Origin: Edaphobacter lichenicola
GTDB taxonomy: Bacteria > Acidobacteriota > Terriglobia > Terriglobales > Acidobacteriaceae
Length of the DNA: 64,000 nucleotides
Assembly (NCBI RefSeq): GCF_014201315.1
Contig: NZ_JACHDY010000006.1
Span: 277,753 to 341,752, forward strand
Reading direction: 5' to 3'
Shown here: one piece after another, positions 8,949-16,976 of the stretch
Layout of the letters: each line of letters opens with the position of its first letter
Position numbering within the stretch: position 1 is the stretch's first letter
The notes under the pieces: generated by a model
Told to the model about the DNA's origin: nothing
Databases searched by the model: none
What the model saw: only the letters and a program-made list of their open reading frames with translations
Position numbers and translations under genes: made by a program

Positions 8949-10070
8949 ATGAGAGAAGGTCGGCAGATCGTTCGGCTGTGGCGTCAGGGAGGAGCAGTTG
9001 CTCTGGTAACGCTTGTGCGGACCGAGGGATCGAGTTATCGACGTCCTGGAGCCCGCCTGCTGCTGGGCAAGCAAGGAGAATACGCCGGGACGATCAGCGG
9101 AGGGTGCCTGGAGGCCGAAGTGGTGCGCAAGGCAGCGTGGCTGATTCGGGAGGGCGCCATAATGGAACGGTATTCGACGATGTTTGACGATACGGCGGAG
9201 ATGCCGTTTGGGTTAGGGTGCGGCGGCATTGTCGATCTGCTGATCGAACCTGTCGATACTCCTGAGTGCCGAGTTGTACTCACGGCACTGGAGGGTGCGC
9301 TGCTAGGGGACGAAGTAACGGTGCTGACCTGGCTGCCACGTATAGGGAGGCCATTGGAACGTGCGGTGTTGGCTGCCAACTGGGACTTTACGTTTGCCAG
9401 CGAAGGGCTGACAGAGCTTGAACTTGTCGAGGCGAGAGCTGGCGTGCTGAAGGGTGGAATTGACAACTCAGACTCGGGAGTTTTTGTGGAACGAATCACG
9501 GCTCCGCAGCGGTTGTTCGTTCTGGGGGCGGGCGATGATGCGAAGCCGGTAGTAAGCATTGCGGCTCTCCTGGGTTGGAGCGTCTCGGTGCTGGATGGAC
9601 GGGCGCAGATGGCTCGCGCGGATCGGTTTCCCGAGGCAGAGCGGGTAGTCGCGGCATCTGCTGCGTCGAGTGAAGTTCGGTCGATTCGTCAGGACGATGC
9701 AGTGGTGCTGATGACACATAGTTATGAGCAGGACAGGGAACTGCTGGCGGCGGTGTTGCCGTTGCATCCCAGGTACCTGGGTCTGCTGGGGGCGCGGCAC
9801 CGGAGTTCGTTGTTGGTAAGCGAGGCTGCAGCGATGTTGGGGTGGACTGTCGGTGCATGCTGCGACAGTATCTATGCGCCGGTGGGATTGGACCTTGGTG
9901 GGGACGGGCCTCAGGCTATTGCTCTCGCGGTTATCGCGGAGGTGCAAGCATGCTGCATGGGGAAACTGGGAGCTTCGCGCAGGTTGACACCGCAGGAGGT
10001 TGAGAGACACCTGGCGGAGGGTGGCGCGGCGCGGTATCTGCAAAAACAATGTGCGCTGGACGTTGCGTGA
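8949..10070 (+). CDS. xdhC: XdhC/CoxI-family molybdenum hydroxylase maturation factor
   Basis: XdhC proteins bind the molybdenum cofactor and help sulfurate and insert it into xanthine-dehydrogenase-type enzymes; they are cytosolic. The N-terminal CoxI domain is visible (GSSYRRPGARLLL, then ISGGCLEAEVVRKA with the conserved Cys, then FGLGCGG). A Rossmann-like C-terminal domain follows: LFVLGAGDDAKPVVSIAALL, SYEQDRELLAAVLP, YLGLLGARHR, APVGLDLGGDGPQAIALAVIAE. The start at 8949 has AGAGGA eight bases upstream; earlier in-frame starts (8853, 8892, 8913) would add residues without homology. It overlaps the MocA-like gene and converges on the Mo hydroxylase subunits it probably serves. Confidence 0.88.
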   Translation: MREGRQIVRLWRQGGAVALVTLVRTEGSSYRRPGARLLLGKQGEYAGTISGGCLEAEVVRKAAWLIREGAIMERYSTMFDDTAEMPFGLGCGGIVDLLIEPVDTPECRVVLTALEGALLGDEVTVLTWLPRIGRPLERAVLAANWDFTFASEGLTELELVEARAGVLKGGIDNSDSGVFVERITAPQRLFVLGAGDDAKPVVSIAALLGWSVSVLDGRAQMARADRFPEAERVVAASAASSEVRSIRQDDAVVLMTHSYEQDRELLAAVLPLHPRYLGLLGARHRSSLLVSEAAAMLGWTVGACCDSIYAPVGLDLGGDGPQAIALAVIAEVQACCMGKLGASRRLTPQEVERHLAEGGAARYLQKQCALDVA

Positions 10071-10624
10071 GGCGCATTGGCGCGGTGATTCTCGCGGCTG
10101 GAGCTTCGAGGCGGCTGGGGGAGCCGAAGCAACTGGTAAAGGTTGGAGCGGAAAATCTGTTGGAACGTTCGGTGAGGGTTGGTCATGAGGCTGGGTTCTC
10201 ACCGGTGATTGTGGTGTTGGGGGCTTCGGCGGAATCGATCGAGGCGGCGTGTAAGTTGGGGGACGCTGAGGTTTTGATAAATGAAAGCTGGAGCGAGGGG
10301 ATGGGTGCTTCCGTGCGAGTCGGTGTGGGGGCTCTGCGAGACGTGGATGGCTGTGTATTGATGACTTGTGATATGCCGGCTGTAACGGCTACACACTTGC
10401 GAACTTTGTCGGCTTCGGGAGAGGTAACAGGGTCAGCATATGCCGGGTGGAGAGGAGTGCCAGCTTATTTTCCGGCGGCATCTTTTGAGGATCTGATGAA
10501 GTTGCGGGGCGATGCCGGCGCAAAGAATCTATTGCGGTCGGCGCCTTGTGTCGCATTGGCCGGCGGGGAGTTGGATGTGGATACGATTGAAGATCTGGAA
10601 CGTGCGCGTGCGTTGTTTGGGTAG
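10049..10624 (+). CDS. MocA/MobA-like molybdopterin cytidylyltransferase
   Basis: This is a nucleotidyltransferase of the MobA-like family expected to attach CMP (or GMP) to molybdopterin. The signature IGAVILAAGASRRLGEPKQL (nucleotide binding, with the LAAGxSxRxG loop and lysine) opens the protein. INESWSEGMGASVRVG and CVLMTCDMPAV (metal-binding Asp) follow, then RGVPAYFPAASFEDL and a GDAGAK segment. The start at ATG 10049 overlaps xdhC by 22 bases. A GTG at 10067 would give a GTGA stop-start overlap and a start nearer the family norm, so it is a real alternative. Coupling with xdhC is consistent with MocA supplying the cofactor that XdhC handles. Confidence 0.85.
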   Translation: MCAGRCVRRIGAVILAAGASRRLGEPKQLVKVGAENLLERSVRVGHEAGFSPVIVVLGASAESIEAACKLGDAEVLINESWSEGMGASVRVGVGALRDVDGCVLMTCDMPAVTATHLRTLSASGEVTGSAYAGWRGVPAYFPAASFEDLMKLRGDAGAKNLLRSAPCVALAGGELDVDTIEDLERARALFG

Positions 10625-10642
10625 AGGTTCTCTCCGGATGTG

Positions 10643-11500
10643 TTAGAGGGTGTCCAGGAACTCTTCGAGGAGGTTGGCGGCAACTGCAGCGCGGTATTTT
10701 GCTGTGCTGCGGATGTCATCGATGGGAAGGGTCTCGCTCAGTAATGCGCTGCGGGCGGCGGCGATAGTGGCAGGCGTTACAGGTTGGTTGAGGAGAGACT
10801 GTTCGGTGGCGATGAGGCGGGCAGGAGTCTCGCGCAGGCTGGCGGCTCCGATGCGGATGCTTTCGATTACGCCACGATTTGTGCGGGCGATTGCAGCGAT
10901 AGCGACCTTCGAGATGGCCTGGGCGTTTCGAGTCCCTACCTTGCGGATGTAGGTTTTGTAACCGATCAAGTTACGTGAGAGGGTGATGCTGTGGAGGAGC
11001 TCGTCTGGGGCGAGTGCGGTTTTCTTGTAGCTGAGGTGGAAGTCGCGGTAAGGAATTGTGCGACTGCCGTGAGTTGAGACGAGGGTGACGGTGGCGTCGT
11101 AAGCGAGCAGGGCGGGAGGGGAGTCGGCGGCGGGGCTGGCATTGACGATGTTGCCGCCGATGGTGCCACGATTCTGGTTCGCAATCGAGCCGGTCCAGCT
11201 CGCGGCCTGAGGGAGAAGGGAGAGTTCGCTTGTAATGATGGGGTGGTTGCGAATGTCGGTGAAGGTGGTGCCGGCACCGATACTAATAGCGTCAGGGGTG
11301 ACTTCAATGAAGCGAAGCTCTTCGAGGTTCCAGAGAGAGACGAGTTTTTTGGGCTGAAGACGCCCTGCGCCTAGCGCTACCATCAACTCGGTACCGCCGG
11401 CGATGGGCGTGTATCGATCGGGCGAGTCGGCGAGGATCTGAAGAATTGCGTCGAGCGATTTTGGGGCGACGAGCTCGTATTGGGTGATGTTGGAGCGCAT
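10643..11500 (-). CDS. Xanthine dehydrogenase-type FAD-binding subunit
   Basis: This is the FAD subunit (285 aa) of a molybdenum hydroxylase, passing electrons from the 2Fe-2S subunit to its acceptor. Family motifs are IAGGTELMVAL near residue 35 (FAD pyrophosphate contact), SIGAGTTFTDI, and GSIANQNRGTIGGNIVNASPAADS near 105-130 (second FAD motif), followed by the CODH flavoprotein C-terminal region. Its ATG directly follows the TAA of the 2Fe-2S subunit (TAAATG), so it is the last gene of a tightly coupled three-gene unit: Mo, Fe-S, FAD. Confidence 0.92.
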   Translation of the reverse strand: MRSNITQYELVAPKSLDAILQILADSPDRYTPIAGGTELMVALGAGRLQPKKLVSLWNLEELRFIEVTPDAISIGAGTTFTDIRNHPIITSELSLLPQAASWTGSIANQNRGTIGGNIVNASPAADSPPALLAYDATVTLVSTHGSRTIPYRDFHLSYKKTALAPDELLHSITLSRNLIGYKTYIRKVGTRNAQAISKVAIAAIARTNRGVIESIRIGAASLRETPARLIATEQSLLNQPVTPATIAAARSALLSETLPIDDIRSTAKYRAAVAANLLEEFLDTL

Positions 11501-11971
11501 TTATTCGGCGACTCCGGCCAGAGCTGCGGCCTGCACAGCATTGAAGATACGAATGTAGCCAGTGCAGCGGCAGAGATTGCCGGAGAGGCCTTCCTGAATT
11601 TGTAACGATGTAGGGTGCGGATATTTTTTGAGCAAGTGATGCGTAGCGAGGATCATGCCGGGAGTGCAGATGCCGCATTGTGCTCCCCCGTTTTCCAGAA
11701 AGCACTGCTGGATTGGGTGAAGCTGTTCGGTGATTGCGACGCCTTCGATGGTGGTAATCCGTGCTCCTTCCGCTTGAAGGATGGGGACGAGGCAGGAGTT
11801 GACCAGATCGTCATTCATCAGAACCGAACAGGAGCCGCATTCCCCCTCGCCGCAGCCTTCCTTTGCTCCTGTAAGGTGTAGGTCTTCGCGGAGAACGTCG
11901 AGGAGACGCTTCATCGGAGGAGCTTCGATGAACTTTGTCTGACCGTTGATAGTGAGTTGAATGGGGGTCAT
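11501..11971 (-). CDS. Xanthine dehydrogenase-type 2Fe-2S subunit
   Basis: This 156-residue iron-sulfur subunit carries two [2Fe-2S] clusters. The plant-ferredoxin-type cluster has C40, C45, C48 and C60 (EGCGEGECGSC...NSC). The second has C99, C102, C134 and C136 (CGIC...CRC). All eight ligands are present. Its ATG overlaps the stop of the molybdenum subunit by four bases (ATGA), and its stop abuts the FAD subunit ATG. The length and order match xanthine dehydrogenase and CO-dehydrogenase-like small subunits. Confidence 0.94.
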   Translation of the reverse strand: MTPIQLTINGQTKFIEAPPMKRLLDVLREDLHLTGAKEGCGEGECGSCSVLMNDDLVNSCLVPILQAEGARITTIEGVAITEQLHPIQQCFLENGGAQCGICTPGMILATHHLLKKYPHPTSLQIQEGLSGNLCRCTGYIRIFNAVQAAALAGVAE

Positions 11972-14319
11972 GCGGTGGCCTCGCTAAAGACGGGACCGGC
12001 AATGGCGGGATCTAGCGACTCGCTGCCTGCTCCGGGTGCACTGGTCATGCGCTCGAAGATGTCTTCCGGGAGGAGTGGGATTTCGGTGAAGGCGATGCCG
12101 GTGGCGTGCTCGATGGCGTTGAGGATGGCGGGTGCGGGCCCGTCCATGGGGAGTTCGCCGATGCCTTTAGCGCCGAAGGCTCCGTGGGGACTTGGAATCT
12201 CTTCGAAGGTGACGTGGATGGGCGGTACATCGGCGCTGGTGGGCATGATGTAGTTGGTCATCTGGTTGTTGGCAAGACGGCCGTTGTTCCAGATGCATTT
12301 TTCGTAGAGCGCGTAGCCGACGCCCTGGGCAACTCCGCCTTCGATCTGGCCGGCGGCGAGGATTGGGTGAAGGACCTTTCCTACTTCCTGCAGGGCGTAA
12401 AAGTTGGTCACGCTTGCCGAGTAGGTGGTGGTGTCGACGGCGACCTCGGCGACGTAGACGGCCCAGGCGTAGGCGGGATAGGCTTCGCCGCTGTAGGTCT
12501 CGTCGTCCCAGAAGATGTCGCCGGGAGACTGGTAGCGTGCCTCGGTTTTGAGGGAGCCGTGCTCGGCGAGATAGTGGAGCGCCGCGGGGCGGAAGTCTTC
12601 GGGGCTGAAGTCGTGAGGCGGCTCGGAGGCAACGGCAGATCCCCCCGTTGCGCTGCGGGATGACGAAAAAGGAGCGAGTGTGGCGAGGAGGGACTGCGCG
12701 GCGCGTTCAACGAGTTTGCCGACCACCATAGCGGTGCGGCTGGCTACGGTGGGGCCGGAGTTAGGGACTTGGCCGGTGTCGGGTTGGGCGATGAGGATCT
12801 GGTCGTAGGGGAGGTGGAGGGTCTGGGCGGCGATCTGGCAGAGGATGGTGTTGGTGCCCTGGCCGAACTCGGTGGAGGAGACGAGGAGGCGGGGTTGGCC
12901 TTCGGGTGTGAGCTCGATCTCGACGAGGGAGTTGAGGCGGCGCTCGCCGGAGCCGGTGAAGCCTGCGCCGTGGAAGAAGGAGGCGAAGCCTATGCCGCGC
13001 TTGATGGTGCTGGTTGGGTTCTCGCGGTCGAACTGCTCGCGTTTGGCGTGGTAGTTGGACTCTTCGAGTGCTCGCGTGAGCAGGTGCTGCATATCGACGG
13101 GGTCTTTGAGGAGCTGTCCGGTTGCGGTGTGGCCGCCGGTGCCCAGGAAGTTGCGGCGGCGCAGCTCTTCCGGTGTGAGTCCGACTACCTTTGCAATCTT
13201 GTCCATGTGGCGTTCGAGCGCAAAGATGCTTTGCGGTGCGCCGAAGCCGCGGAAGGCCCCGTGGGGCGGAATATTTGTTGCCACGGCTTTGGCGCGGACG
13301 GTGAGGTGGGGCCAGTGGTAGGGGCCGGGGGCGTGGATGGTGCCTCGGGAGAGGACTACAGGGGAGAGGGTGGCGTAGGCTCCACCGTCGATGGCGAAGT
13401 CTATCTCGCCGGCGAGGAGCTTGCCGTCCTTGCTGACGGCGGTGCGGTGGCGGGTGCGGCTGGGGTGGCGTTTGGTGGTGGCGGCCATGTCTTCGGCGCG
13501 GTCGTAGCAGAGCTTGACGGGGTGGCCCGACTTCATGGCGAGGAGGGCGGCGTGGCTGCCGATGACGGAGGGGAAGTCCTCCTTGCCGCCGAAGGCTCCG
13601 CCGGTCTCGGTCTGGATGACTCGGCACTTCTCGGCGGGGAGGTTGAAGACCAGCTCGAGGGCGTGGACGAGGTAGTACGGGCACTGCATCGAGCCTCTTA
13701 CCGTGACTCCCTTCTCTGTGTCGTACTCGGCGATGACTCCGTTGTTCTCGATGTAGAGCTGCTCCTGGGCTCCGGTGCGGTACTCGCCTTCGACGATGTA
13801 GTCGGCGGTCTGCCAGATCTCGTCGGGGATCGGCTTCTGGTCCTTCTGCATGAGGTAGGTCTTGAAGGTGTTGGCTTGCTCGCCTTCCCCCCAAATGATC
13901 TGGTCTTTTTTTTCGGAGTCTTCTATCGAGTAGATGGCGGGGAGTTCTTCGTAGGTGATGTGGACCGCGGCTACGGCGGCGGGGAGTACGGAGCGGTTGG
14001 GGTGGGCTAGGAGGAGGATGGGCTCTTCGGCGTGGTTGACGTGGGTGACGGCGAGGCAGGGGTGGTCTTTGGTGAGGTGGACGATGCAGTTTTCGCCGGG
14101 GATGTCGGCGGCGGAGACGATGGTGTATTCGTTCCAGGGGATGGTGGGGTCGAAGGCGATGGAGGTGATGCGGCCGCGGGGGATGGTGCTGCGGACGGTG
14201 GCTCCGAACCACATGCCGGGGAGGGTGATGTCGTCGACGTACTGGGCGCGGCCGAGGACCTTGTCTCGTCCCTCTTTGCGGATGGGGGAGCTGCCAACGA
14301 TCTGAGGCTGGCTGGTCAT
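11968..14319 (-). CDS. Xanthine dehydrogenase-type molybdopterin-binding subunit
   Basis: This 783-residue catalytic subunit would hydroxylate an aromatic heterocycle or aldehyde at the Mo centre. Visible motifs are GGAFGGKED, the PHGAFRGFGAPQ loop with the arginine found in purine-type enzymes, FGQGTNTIL, and KGIGELPMDGPAP containing the family's catalytic glutamate (GxGE). The start at 14319 (MTSQPQIVG) is chosen because the substrate domain begins directly after it; an upstream extension to 14466 reads as low-complexity proline-rich sequence, and no strong ribosome site is visible. Xanthine is the likely substrate because urate catabolism and guanine deaminase lie 25-30 kb away, but aldehyde or CO-DH-like roles are not excluded by sequence. 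Confidence 0.88.
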   Translation of the reverse strand: MTSQPQIVGSSPIRKEGRDKVLGRAQYVDDITLPGMWFGATVRSTIPRGRITSIAFDPTIPWNEYTIVSAADIPGENCIVHLTKDHPCLAVTHVNHAEEPILLLAHPNRSVLPAAVAAVHITYEELPAIYSIEDSEKKDQIIWGEGEQANTFKTYLMQKDQKPIPDEIWQTADYIVEGEYRTGAQEQLYIENNGVIAEYDTEKGVTVRGSMQCPYYLVHALELVFNLPAEKCRVIQTETGGAFGGKEDFPSVIGSHAALLAMKSGHPVKLCYDRAEDMAATTKRHPSRTRHRTAVSKDGKLLAGEIDFAIDGGAYATLSPVVLSRGTIHAPGPYHWPHLTVRAKAVATNIPPHGAFRGFGAPQSIFALERHMDKIAKVVGLTPEELRRRNFLGTGGHTATGQLLKDPVDMQHLLTRALEESNYHAKREQFDRENPTSTIKRGIGFASFFHGAGFTGSGERRLNSLVEIELTPEGQPRLLVSSTEFGQGTNTILCQIAAQTLHLPYDQILIAQPDTGQVPNSGPTVASRTAMVVGKLVERAAQSLLATLAPFSSSRSATGGSAVASEPPHDFSPEDFRPAALHYLAEHGSLKTEARYQSPGDIFWDDETYSGEAYPAYAWAVYVAEVAVDTTTYSASVTNFYALQEVGKVLHPILAAGQIEGGVAQGVGYALYEKCIWNNGRLANNQMTNYIMPTSADVPPIHVTFEEIPSPHGAFGAKGIGELPMDGPAPAILNAIEHATGIAFTEIPLLPEDIFERMTSAPGAGSESLDPAIAGPVFSEATA

Positions 14320-14837
14320 GAGCGGTGTTGCATAAGGATAGACGAAGTTTCGTGGGTTGGGAGGAAACGTTGGGGCCCGGTACCCCCCTCCCCCCTTGGG
14401 GTATTTTGGGAGTAAGGTATTTAGTTTGAGCGGCTTGCAGGGGGTTGGTGGCTGCAAAGTGTTCAAACCAAATGGGTTGCGTACAAAATACTTATTTTCA
14501 ATAGGTTGCGCGACGTTGGATCGGTGCCTGCGGAGATTGGGGGAGAAGGCGGCGGCTGTGCCTTGTTTTTCACCGCTGTATCCATTAAATTTCTACCGCT
14601 GTATCCATTATAGAAGATGGAGAGGAACTGATACGCCACGTGATTTCGCTGGATTGGCGCGGGGTTTCGTCGTTTGGGGGGTTGACAGATCTTCGGGGTG
14701 GGTTCGGGTATCCGTCTTTGTGGGTATCTTTCGGTTGACGGCGTTGGGTTGTGGGCCGAAACTGGCTGGGAATCGAGTGACTAGTGGTGGGCCAGACTGC
14801 GGTCTTGAGATATCTCACACTGGATGGGAGAGATGCG
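14320..14837. other. Intergenic region between Mo hydroxylase and AhpD-like gene
   Basis: This 518-bp divergent region has no convincing gene. It contains a run of C residues at 14384-14396 and a short direct repeat annotated separately, and it is more AT-rich around 14480-14510 than its neighbours. The promoter of the Mo hydroxylase operon should lie here on the minus strand. Confidence 0.4.
14572..14610. repeat. Tandem 16-base direct repeat
   Basis: ACCGCTGTATCCATTA occurs at 14572-14587 and again at 14595-14610, with a 7-base spacer. Two exact 16-mers at 23-base spacing in an intergenic region could be a paired regulator site or a small duplication. There is no direct evidence for either. 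Confidence 0.55.
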
Positions 14838-15152
14838 ATGTATGACATGGCGAATTTGAAGAAGCTGAGCGTGCTGGGGGAGGGCGCTCCGGAGGCGATG
14901 AAGGCTTTCTGGGCGTTCGATAAGGCGGCGCTGAAGGATGGGGTGGTCCCCAAGAAATACAAGGAGTTGATGGCGGTGGCGGTGGCGTTGACGACGCAGT
15001 GTCCGTACTGCCTGGAGATTCATCGAGCCGTTGCGGTGACTGCGGGGGCTACTCAGGAGGAGTTGGCTGAGACGGCTTTGGTGGCTGCTGCGCTTCGTGC
15101 CGGGGCGGCTGTTACGCATGCTACTCATTTGATGGGCGGGGGGAAGAGTTAG
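14838..15152 (+). CDS. AhpD-like carboxymuconolactone decarboxylase family protein
   Basis: This 104-residue alkylhydroperoxidase D-like protein carries the CxxC redox motif CPYCLEIH followed by the family helix pattern and a C-terminal His-containing helix (GAAVTHATHL). Such proteins reduce peroxides or act as thiol-disulfide redox partners in the cytosol. The start at 14838 (MYDMANLKK) has GGGAGAG just upstream; an in-frame ATG at 14784 would add an unconserved tail. It is a single gene followed by an intergenic structured repeat. Confidence 0.85.
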   Translation: MYDMANLKKLSVLGEGAPEAMKAFWAFDKAALKDGVVPKKYKELMAVAVALTTQCPYCLEIHRAVAVTAGATQEELAETALVAAALRAGAAVTHATHLMGGGKS

Positions 15153-15180
15153 GGGATCTTTGTGTGAGGGGAAGCGGGTT

Positions 15181-15430
15181 TCTCCATGGAGCGGCCACGA
15201 TGAAACGGTGGCCCGCTCCGGTTGAAATGACGATTTTTGTTGGGAAGAGCGGCAACGGTTGGATTGTCTGGGTTGGAAGGTTCGAACGGTATGGGTGGGT
15301 TGAATGTTTCGGGATCCTTCACTCCGTTCAGGATGACGGCGAAGAGCTGAACAACGGCAACGGCAACGGCGACGGCGACGGCGACGGCAAATACGGGGAT
15401 TCTTTGCTTCGCTCAGAATGACGGCGTTTT
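15181..15430 (+). repeat. Structured intergenic repeat, copy 1
   Basis: The copy starts with a hairpin whose arms are GAGCGGCCAC (15189-15198) and GTGGCCCGCTC (15208-15218, one bulged C). The shared stretch GTTGAAATGACGATTTTTGT follows, then a block with GGTTGGAAGGTTCGAACGGT, then ATCCT...AGGATGAC (about 15312-15336). A tail of GGCAAC/GGCGAC hexamers runs from about 15352, and a second small hairpin ATTCT...AGAATGAC ends at about 15421. The same modules recur at 16344 and 20696. Confidence 0.75.
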
Positions 15431-15441
15431 TCGGTGAGTGG

Positions 15442-16329
15442 TTAGTGGTGGGTGACGGGGGCTTGGGTTTGGTGGGTGAAGCTGTCGTAGAAGAGGGTGT
15501 AGCCGGCCTGGTTGCCGCCTTCGATCTGGAAGAGAACTTCGGAGTGGCCCTCGTGGGCGAAGTCGGCGGCGCCGGCGAGGCGCAGGAGGCGGCCCAGGTG
15601 CTGGACCTGTCCGGTAGGGGAGATGGCGAACCAGTGGTTGATCCAGGCGTCGTCGGGCGGGCCGTCGCAGAGGTAGCCGTTGAGGGTGACCTCGAGGATG
15701 CGCCAGTTTTTGTTTGAGACGTAGGAGGAGCCGGGGGCGATCTGGTCGTCGGTGATGGTGGATTCGTGGTAATTCGATGGTGCGTTGGTGGTGGTTTGCG
15801 TGCAGTTCTTTGGGTGGGGGTAGAGTTTGTGGAAGGTTTGGCGGACGTGGGTGACGTCGAGTGGGAATGGGGCGGCGGGTTGCCAGTTGTCGGGGTCGTG
15901 CAGGGTGGGGAGGGTGGTGGCGAGGATGGTGTGGGGCGGGTCGGGCTGGTCGGGTGTGGGGCGCGGCTCGAGGTGGGCTACAGCGGCTGGGTTGGTGATG
16001 GCCTGAACACCGATCTCGGAGTAGAAGCGGTAGGCGGCGGGAGTGTTTGCGATGACCATGGCTACGGGCTTGCCGTCTTTGATGAGGTTCCATGCTGTGG
16101 TGGGCGGGAAGACGTGGGGAATGGTCTTGAGGCAGGCTTCGTCCTGGCAGAGGGCGTTGTAGGAGCGCCATAGCCGGCCGGATTGGTGGAAGAGGACGCG
16201 GATACCGGGTTGGCCCTGGTTGTTTCCGTTGTCTAAGGCGGAGGATTCGAAGATGCCGATGAGGGGTGCGCGCTGCGCGGCGGCGAGGGTGGAGAGGAGA
16301 AGCAGGAGGGTGAGTGCTGGGGGCTTCAT
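15442..16329 (-). CDS. Secreted protein of unknown function
   Basis: This 295-residue protein has a clear signal peptide (MKPPALTLLLLLSTLAAAQ). The mature part has four cysteines and no motif I recognise. Distinctive segments are GIRVLFHQSGRLWRSYNALC, FPPTTAWNLIKDGKPVAMV and VEVLFQIEGG-like (SEVLFQIEGGNQAGYTLFYD). The beta-strand-rich pattern suggests a small periplasmic domain. It has its own strand context, flanked on both sides by structured repeats, so it is probably monocistronic. No function is proposed. Confidence 0.7.
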   Translation of the reverse strand: MKPPALTLLLLLSTLAAAQRAPLIGIFESSALDNGNNQGQPGIRVLFHQSGRLWRSYNALCQDEACLKTIPHVFPPTTAWNLIKDGKPVAMVIANTPAAYRFYSEIGVQAITNPAAVAHLEPRPTPDQPDPPHTILATTLPTLHDPDNWQPAAPFPLDVTHVRQTFHKLYPHPKNCTQTTTNAPSNYHESTITDDQIAPGSSYVSNKNWRILEVTLNGYLCDGPPDDAWINHWFAISPTGQVQHLGRLLRLAGAADFAHEGHSEVLFQIEGGNQAGYTLFYDSFTHQTQAPVTHH

Positions 16330-16560
16330 GGTGGGGTTAGTTTACGCATGGTGACTTGCGTGGGTGCGGTCGAAGTGACGATTTTTGTGGGGGGAAAGAA
16401 CGGCAACGGTTGGAGTGTTTGGGTTGGAAGGTTCGAATGGTATGGGTGGGTGGAAGGTGTCGGATCCTTCCCCTTCGGCTCGCTCAGGGTCAGGATGACG
16501 ACGAAGGGCAGGGCAACGGCAAATACGGGGGTCTTGACGGATACCGGAGCATGAATCGGT
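16330..16560 (+). repeat. Structured intergenic repeat, copy 2a
   Basis: The hairpin ACGCA (16344-16348) / TGCGT (16357-16361) has the loop TGGTGACT. It is followed by GCGGTCGAAGTGACGATTTTTG, the GGTTGGAAGGTTCGAATGGT block and GGATCC...TCAGGATGAC near 16471-16500. It ends in a short GGCAAC-like tail. Confidence 0.7.
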
Positions 16561-16800
16561 TCGCTGCAACTGAGAGCTGTGGCCGCAATCCACTGCGCAG
16601 TTCACGGTGACGCTGTGAACTGCTTCGGTCGAGATGGCGAATTTTTCTTGGGTGGAAGTAAGTGGGTGGAAGTAAAGATAGCAGCAACCGCAACCGCAAC
16701 CGCAACTGCAAAAGCAACGACAACTGCAAAAGCGACCGCAGATCCCCTTCGGGGATGACAACCAGAAGAGCAACGGCAACTGCAAAGGCAACAGCGGGGA
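16561..16800 (+). repeat. Structured intergenic repeat, copy 2b with CAACCG/GCAAAA-type tail
   Basis: A perfect 9-bp hairpin, GCAGTTCAC (16597-16605) / GTGAACTGC (16615-16623) with loop GGTGACGCT, is followed by TTCGGTCGAGATGGCGAATTTTT. From about 16680 comes a degenerate hexamer run (GCAACC, GCAACT, GCAAAA). It is interrupted by the hairpin ATCCCCTTCGGGGAT + GAC at 16740-16757, and further hexamers follow. The remaining 16801-16976 shows no gene and holds the promoter of the next CDS. Confidence 0.65.
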
Positions 16801-16976
16801 GATTTGCACAGTTTTTGATAGGACTACACGGGTCACGAAGAATTCATCTGGCAGTCATGCTGCGTTGCATCCATCGGAGGAGTATCGCTCTGAAGTAGCT
16901 GTTCTGTCCCACAACTCTTCGGCGCAATTTTTCCGCTGCCCAACTCTTCCGCCCAATTGATTCAGGAGGTTTCACC

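Noticed and set aside
12761..14212. 483-residue minus-strand frame in the Mo subunit
   Set aside because: Arg/His/Pro-rich shadow; the correct frame has molybdopterin motifs through the same bases.
15164..15421. Short plus-strand frame over the structured repeat
   Set aside because: Encodes NGNGNGDGDGDG from the hexamer tail; repeat DNA rather than a gene.
16680..16760. Possible CRISPR-like array in the CAACCG repeats
   Set aside because: Units are six bases with no spacers and no cas genes nearby.
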